12,920 bases of DNA, taken from contig NW_003135348.1 of assembly GCF_000003605.2 (NCBI RefSeq), forward strand, positions 62,038-74,957. The letters run 5' to 3'. Numbering within the stretch: position 1 is the stretch's first letter; the number at the start of each line of letters is the position of its first letter. Below the pieces are notes generated by a model. It searched no databases. It worked only from the letters and a program-made list of their open reading frames with translations, and was not told the DNA's origin. This document shows, one piece after another, positions 7,830 to 12,920 of the stretch. Position numbers and translations under genes: made by a program. Origin of the DNA: Saccoglossus kowalevskii (taxonomy: Eukaryota > Hemichordata > Enteropneusta > Harrimaniidae).

Positions 7830-8353
7830 TTCAAAATTGTGGGCATCCATCCTGGTTATTGCATTTAAGGGCTATTTGAGAATTGGTGGGTGTACCCTGT
7901 CCCTTGTTGACCATATGACTTAGATGAGGCATTGCTGTTCACAAAAAAACATATGAGATGCACTTTGCTGAACTATCCTGGCGGCATCAGAATAATTTTA
8001 CTTGTGGAGACGCTCACGCATAAGCCAAGCCATTTCAGATATGGGTTGTTCTGAGCTAGCGGTGGTCTCAGATTTGGCGACTTCATATGCATATGTTTTA
8101 CATAATTAAAGAGACACTTTAGAAAGGCGCAACATGTCTTTTGTTCGTGGTGATTGAAATTGATACGCTGTTCATTGCGCATCTTCGCTAGCCAAGTTCT
8201 AAGTTTATTTGGCCAAGCCTCTAAACAGACCTTGGCAGAACGACCATCAAATATGCATATTCTAACAGCGCCCCCAGTAGTCAGTTGTGGCTAATCATTG
8301 TCCAATCAGTTTGCGTGTTACAAATCCCTCTTTGGCGTTTCATTTTAAACAAA
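7830..8353. other. Stretch upstream of the RecQ-like fragment
   Basis: No gene is recognised. CCAATCAG at 8303-8310 is a CCAAT-box match upstream of the ATG at 8354, and the same motif recurs in both orientations just after the fragment (near 8508 and 8535). These might be remnants of the helicase gene's promoter, but this is only motif matching. Confidence 0.35.
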
Positions 8354-8503
8354 ATGGCGGCGCCCATGAATCGTGATATTTTCGGTGTTGGTGCCCTCAA
8401 GCCTCATCAGGTACAGACAATCGACGCAGTTTTGTGTGGAAAGGATGTCTTCATAGTGACAAAACGGGAAATGGAATTTTGTTTCATAGTTTGGTACGTC
8501 TAA
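8354..8503 (+). pseudogene. 5' fragment of a RecQ-like DNA helicase, Walker A damaged
   Basis: From ATG 8354 (context ACAAAATGGCGGCGCC) the frame reads MAAPMNRDIFGVGALKPHQV then QTIDAVLCGKDVFIVT. This matches the start of RecQ-family helicases: F-G-x-x-x-LKPHQ (motif 0) followed by the KDVF strand that leads into the Walker A loop. Next, ACAAAACGGGAAATGG gives T-G-N-G only after a one-base frame change, and the lysine and serine expected after that glycine are absent. A small deletion of the A run and the following codons would explain this. The frame then closes at TAA 8501-8503. A possible donor (TTTG|GTACGT) follows at 8491-8500. It is most likely a truncated pseudogene or captured first exon; without Walker A it could not encode an active ATPase. 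Confidence 0.6.
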
Positions 8504-9010
8504 GCTGATTGGGCACCTTGTTTCGAGGCGCATCCAATCAGATCTCACTGCTTAAGATACGCACTTAGCCTATGCGATCCTGCACGGTATCATGTATAGA
8601 GGCCTATACGTTGAAGACACGGGACCGTGCGTCTCGGACGATGTTCATTGCGTATCTCAGAGTATGCGAATTGGAGAGTATACTTCATCATCATTAAATA
8701 CGATATCGCAACGATTTGATCATCGAATAGACACTGGCAATAATCGTTTTCGAAATCCCCTTTAGCAGTGTTCGATTGAAATGTGCTAGTTTGTTTTAAA
8801 ATAATTGTGGTCTAAATGAAGACGTTTCTCGCGAATCTATAAATATTTACATAAATCAACACGAATCAGAATACTGGTAATGTAAAGTATTACAAAGCAT
8901 GTAGAGAAATATTACTTCCTCGTTGACAATAGTATATTTACATGCCATTAAAAAGAAGTATATATTTATTTATTTCTGCTTTTATTATTACTAGTGGACC
9001 AACAGTCGAG
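8504..9010. other. AT-rich stretch, no recognisable feature
   Basis: After the inverted CCAAT-type motifs near 8508 and 8535, the sequence becomes AT-rich with no open frame of note and no inverted-repeat ends. Confidence 0.4.
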
Positions 9011-9212
9011 TAACTGTAAAAGCATTAATTATTCGCCTGTTTTTGAGTCCATTATTTTTGTTGCTTGATAAGTAAAACTCAAATAACAGATTAAATAACA
9101 ATATACAGTAATTTGTTTCATTGTCAAGTTCGTGAACTTGAAACCCAATAAAATTGCTCAAAACATCAAAATGGTGACATTAAATGTTAGTGAAAATAAT
9201 GATTTTACAGTA
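9011..9212. mobile_element. TACTGTA-type MITE, copy 1
   Basis: It starts TAACTGTAAAAGCATTAATT and ends GATTTTACAGTAA, an inverted pair around about 200 bp. It shares with copy 2 the opening GCATTAATTATTC and the near-terminal CAAAACATCAAAATGGTGA. The ends imply TA target duplication, as in Tc1/mariner-like MITEs. It is non-coding. Confidence 0.7.
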
Positions 9213-9415
9213 ACCCAGTTACAAATTTGAAATTACGGGGACTGAAGACGAGATAAACGAGCTTTCATTCCACCGTCACGGTAGTCTAACAGGAAAAGTA
9301 TATTGGACTGAATGTTGTTTATCTTCCTCTAAGGATAAGGCGTCATTCTCCCAAACCTAACACTACGTCACGGTGTTTGGTGGTCTGTACACAATTTAAC
9401 TGTCAGTTGATTTAA

Positions 9416-9607
9416 TACTGTAAATGCATTAATTATTCACTGGGTTTTAATTTCGCTATTTTTGCTGATAAATTAAATCTACATGAACATGTAAAATAAC
9501 AATAACTCATTGTATCTCTGACAAATTTGTGAAATTGAACACAGTAAATATGATCAAAACATCAAAATGGTGAAAAAATGCCAGTAAAAATGAATGGTTT
9601 CACAGTA
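9416..9607. mobile_element. TACTGTA-type MITE, copy 2
   Basis: TACTGTAAATGCATTAATTA opens the element and GGTTTCACAGTA closes it. It lies in the same orientation as copy 1 about 200 bp away, and the interior aligns with it throughout (GCATTAATTATTC, AAATAACAATA, ATCAAAACATCAAAATGGTG). It also shares TTTCGCTATTTTTGCTGA with copy 3. Confidence 0.75.
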
Positions 9608-9611
9608 CTAG

Positions 9612-9706
9612 TAGATCCGAACACACAACCTCCCGAGAGGCGAACACCCTAACAACTGTACCACCCCGATGTGAGGCGAATGTACTGACCACTCTACCAC
9701 GCCAAG
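9612..9706 (-). repeat. tRNA-like SINE remnant, two tandem heads
   Basis: On the minus strand a tRNA-like segment (about 9670-9612) reads GGGGTGGTACAGTTGTTAGG, then GTTCGCCTCTCGGGAGGTTG and GTGTGTTCGGATC. It has an A-box-like TGGTACAGTTGTTAGGG and a B-box-like GTTCGGATC. A second, truncated head upstream (9706-9671) reads CGTGGTAGAGTGGTCAGTAC and ATTCGCCTCACATCGG. The anticodon arm does not pair well, so this is not a working tRNA. It abuts the right end of the MITE that ends at 9607. Confidence 0.55.
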
Positions 9707-10279
9707 GTAAATTGCGCTGGAAAATGTATTTAAGATCGTACACTAAATTGGGCGAGTTTAAAGAATATGAAACTCAACACCAAAAGCTCTACCAGTGAAC
9801 CATGTGGTCGATGCTAATCATGATCGCGAATGACGTCATAATGCACGCCCTCTCGAAGAGAAGTGACTCCTCGAAAAGATTGCAGACATGCCTAAACTCA
9901 GGGAGTTTCTTTCAATGTGGGTGGCGCTTTACCACCGCGACCGCATCACAGTTACTAAAACATAAATCAGTACCCCACATAGCAGCTGAACTACGAATAT
10001 CATTTAACAAACATTTCAGACATCGTGTTTACATGGACGTACCAAGATCAATCTTTCGAGGCTGACATCGTTCATAGGCTCCGCCTGAGTCGAATTACTC
10101 CAACGGCGAGAGAGCACAAATGTCTTTATGATCGAGTTGACACTGTGAAAACAACAGGCTTGCCATGTCTTATTACTGACACGTGTTGTTTCAATTGTCG
10201 ACAAGGAACATAACGCCTCAACTTGAAATTACTTTGATACGGTCACGTCGATCTAGTTTGACACACAGTTGGTACACAA
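9707..10279. other. Unassigned stretch with small open frames
   Basis: Overlapping open frames of 62-87 codons occur on both strands between 9802 and 10213. None has a recognisable domain, and they overlap each other, so none is annotated as a gene. Confidence 0.35.
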
Positions 10280-10491
10280 TACTGTAGAATACTTTATTTT
10301 CGCTTGGAATTAATTTTCGCTATTTTTGCTGAAGGAATGATTCAGTGAAAATAAAATCTAGCGAATATACCTTTTTTCCTATATTTTACATTCAACTCCT
10401 CAAAAAAAAGTTTAAATAAATTCCATACAAAACAGCCAAAATGTCTTTTCAGCAAAAAATAATTCCAGCTAAAATAGTGTATTTTACAGTA
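10280..10491. mobile_element. TACTGTA-type MITE, copy 3
   Basis: It begins TACTGTAGAATACTTTATTT and ends TGTATTTTACAGTA. It shares AATTTTCGCTATTTTTGCTG with copy 2 and has a longer inverted interior (TTCAGCAAAAAATAATTCCA pairs loosely with the left arm). It is the most diverged of the three copies. Confidence 0.7.
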
Positions 10492-10776
10492 CAAAATGTA
10501 GTTCACCTATTAGATAATATGGTATCCAAACATCTGCTGTTGCTTTGAGTACTTTTATGAGTTAATTGTCTCAGAGAGACTGGTATATTATGGGATACAA
10601 TAACAATTAACCATAACGACATTTTAAACCATAAACATGTTTTTGTTAGGAGGCGGATCATGTCTGATAGGCGATATGAAACTCGTGTCGGTGTCACAAT
10701 ATATTTTGTCATTGTCATTCGTTGCTTTGTATTTCTTTTGTTGTTATTTTTTATCCAGAAGGGACCATCTAGATAA

Positions 10777-12920
10777 CTGGGCATGTACATGTAAACAGCA
10801 CCTAGACAGCTGGATATGTGCATGTAAACAGCACCCAGACAGCTGGATATGCACATGTAAGCAGCACCTAGACAGCTGGATATGCACATGTAAACAGTAC
10901 CTAGACAGCTGGATATGTACATGTAAACAGTACCTAGACAGCTGGATATGTACATGTAAACAGTACCTAGACAGCTGGATATGCACATGTAAACAGCACC
11001 TAGACAGCTGGCTATGCACATGTAAACAGTACCTAGACAGCTGGATATGTACATGTAAACAGTATCTAGACAGCTGGATATGTACATGTAAACAGTACCT
11101 AGACAGCTGGATATGCACATGTAAACAGCACCTAGACAGCTGGCTATGCACATGTAAACAGTACCTAGACAGCTGGGTGTGTACATGTAAACAGTACCTA
11201 GACAGCTGGCTATGCACATGTAAACAGTACCTAGACAGCTGGATATGTACATGTAAACAGTACCTAGACAGCTGGATATGCACATGTAAACAGCACCTAG
11301 ACAGCTGGATATGCACATGTAAACAGTACCTAGACAGCTAGATATGTACATGTAAGCAGCACCCAGACAGCTAGATATGCACATGTAAACAGTACCTAGA
11401 CAGCTGGATATGTACATGTAAACAGCACCTAGACAGCTGGATATGCACATGTAAACAGCACCTAGACAGCTGGCTATGCACATGTAAACAGTACCTAGAC
11501 AGCTAGATATGTACATGTAAGCAGCACCCAGACAGCTAGATATGCACATGTAAACAGTACCTAGACAGCTAGATATGCACATGTAAACAGCACCTAGACA
11601 GCTGGCTATGCACATGTAAACAGTACCTAGACAGCTAGATATGTACATGTAAGCAGCACCCAGACAGCTAGATATGCACATGTAAACAGTACCTAGACAG
11701 CTGGATATGTGCATGTAAACAGCACCTAGACAGCTGGGTGTGCACATGTAAACAGTACCTAGACAGCTGGACATGTGCATGTAAGCAGCACCCAGACAGC
11801 TGGATATGTGCATGTAAACAGCACCTAGACAGCTGGGTGTGCACATGTAAGCAGTACCTAGACAGCTGAATATGCACATGTAAACAGCACCTAGACAGCT
11901 AGATATGTACATGTAAGCAGCACCCAGACAGCTAGATATGCACATGTAAACAGCACCTAGACAGCTGGATATGTGCATGTAAACAGCACCTAGACAGCTG
12001 GGTGTGCACATGTAAACAGTACCTAGACAGCTGGATATGTACATGTAAGCAGCACCTAGACAGCTGGGTGTGCACATGTAAGCAGTACCTAGACAGCTGA
12101 ATATGCACATGTAAACAGCACCTAGACAGCTGGATATGTGCATGTAAACAGCACCTAGACAGCTGGGTGTGCACATGTAAGCAGTACCTAGACAGCTGAA
12201 TATGCACATGTAAACAGCACCTAGACAGCTAGATATGTACATGTAAGCAGCACCTAGACAGCTAGATATGCACATGTAAACAGCACCTAGACAGCTGGAT
12301 ATGTGCATGTAAACAGCACCTAGACAGCTGGGTGTGCACATGTAAACAGTACCTAAACAGCTGGATATGTGCATGTAAGCAGCACCCAGACAGCTAGATA
12401 TGCACATGTAAACAGCACCTAGACAGCTGGATATGTGCATGTAAACAGCACCTAGACAGCTGGGTGTGCACATGTAAGCAGTACCCAGACAGCTGAATAT
12501 GCACATGTAAACAGCACCTAGACAGCTGGATATGCACATGTAAACAGTACCTAGACAGCTGGGTATGTACATGTAAACAGTACCTAGACAGCTGGGTGTA
12601 CATGTAAACAGTACCTAGACAGCTGGGTGTACATGTAAACAGCACCTAGACAGCTGGATGTGCACATGTAAACAGCACCTAGACAACTGGGTGTGCACAT
12701 GTAAGCAGTACCTAGACAGCTGAATATGCACATGTAAACAGCACCTAGACAGCTGGATATGCACATGTAAACAGTACCTAGACAGCTGGGTATGTACATG
12801 TAAACAGTACCTAGACAGCTGGCTATGCACATGTAAACAGTACCTAGACAGCTGCTGGATATGCACATGTAAACAACACCTAGACAGCTGGATATACACA
12901 TGTAAACAGTACCTAGACAG
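10777..12920. repeat. 33-bp minisatellite, 65 units, runs off the window
   Basis: The consensus unit is CTGGATATGTACATGTAAAC followed by AGTACCTAGACAG. Counting from 10777 gives 62 units of 33 bp, two of 31 bp (TG lost, about 12585-12650) and one of 36 bp (CTG gained near 12851), which fills exactly to 12920. A degenerate unit (ACCATCTAGATAACTGG) precedes it. Variants recur in blocks, for example the CTAG/TAC/GCAGC unit followed by CTAG/CAC, at spacings of 4, 5, 8 and 10 units, showing higher-order duplication. Nearly all variable sites are transitions. There are no unique spacers, so it is not a CRISPR array. Long open frames in it arise because 33 is a multiple of 3. Confidence 0.97.

Noticed and set aside
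10503-12572. 689-codon minus-strand open frame of CLGTVYMCISS-type repeats
   Set aside because: The 33-bp unit has no stop in this frame, so the length follows from arithmetic. Nearly all unit variants change the amino acid, and the frame is broken by the 31-bp units. No selection for protein is visible.
10777-12920. CRISPR array
   Set aside because: Units follow each other directly without unique spacers, and the rest of the window is eukaryotic.

Overview
This window reads as eukaryotic DNA, most likely from a marine invertebrate animal. It has about 40% GC, GT-AG introns interrupting a recognisable conserved gene, several families of short inverted-repeat transposons (MITEs), a tRNA-like SINE remnant and a large minisatellite. 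The species cannot be fixed from the sequence. Nothing suggests bacterial or viral DNA.

The one well-supported gene is on the minus strand between about 3583 and 209. Four exons (3583-3401, 2957-2785, 1137-1056, 744-209) join in frame through consensus splice sites into the last 324 residues of an inositol polyphosphate multikinase (IPMK-type) protein, with the ILK, PCIMDIKIG, SSLL and IDF motifs in the family order. The first coding exon, which should precede 3583 on the minus strand, was not found and may lie beyond the window. The introns are full of repeats. A 300-bp TTAA-flanked MITE fills most of the intron between the first two visible exons, a 155-bp relative sits in the last intron, and the large middle intron holds a cluster of GTGCCGA motifs with a perfect 16-bp palindrome.

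From 3600 to about 8300 there is no recognisable gene. The stretch holds more copies of the TTAA family (3821-3845, 5284-5475, 7697-7829), a 593-bp fold-back element built from CGAGTTAC octamers (6488-7080) and a GC-rich repeat tract (7285-7450). At 8354-8503 lies a broken 5' piece of a RecQ-like helicase that has lost the Walker A lysine and serine. From 9011 to 10491 come three copies of a TA|CTGTA...TACAG|TA MITE and a tandem tRNA-like SINE remnant.

The last 2144 bases (10777-12920) are a 33-bp minisatellite of 65 units, cut by the window edge, with higher-order repetition and almost exclusively transition variants. Most units carry a forkhead-like TGTAAACA and a CAGCTG E-box. Because 33 is divisible by 3, long open frames run through it by arithmetic, and they are not good evidence of a protein.

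The most unusual items are the 300-bp MITE carrying frameshifted protein-like cargo behind an AAGATGGCG start, the octamer fold-back element and the minisatellite.
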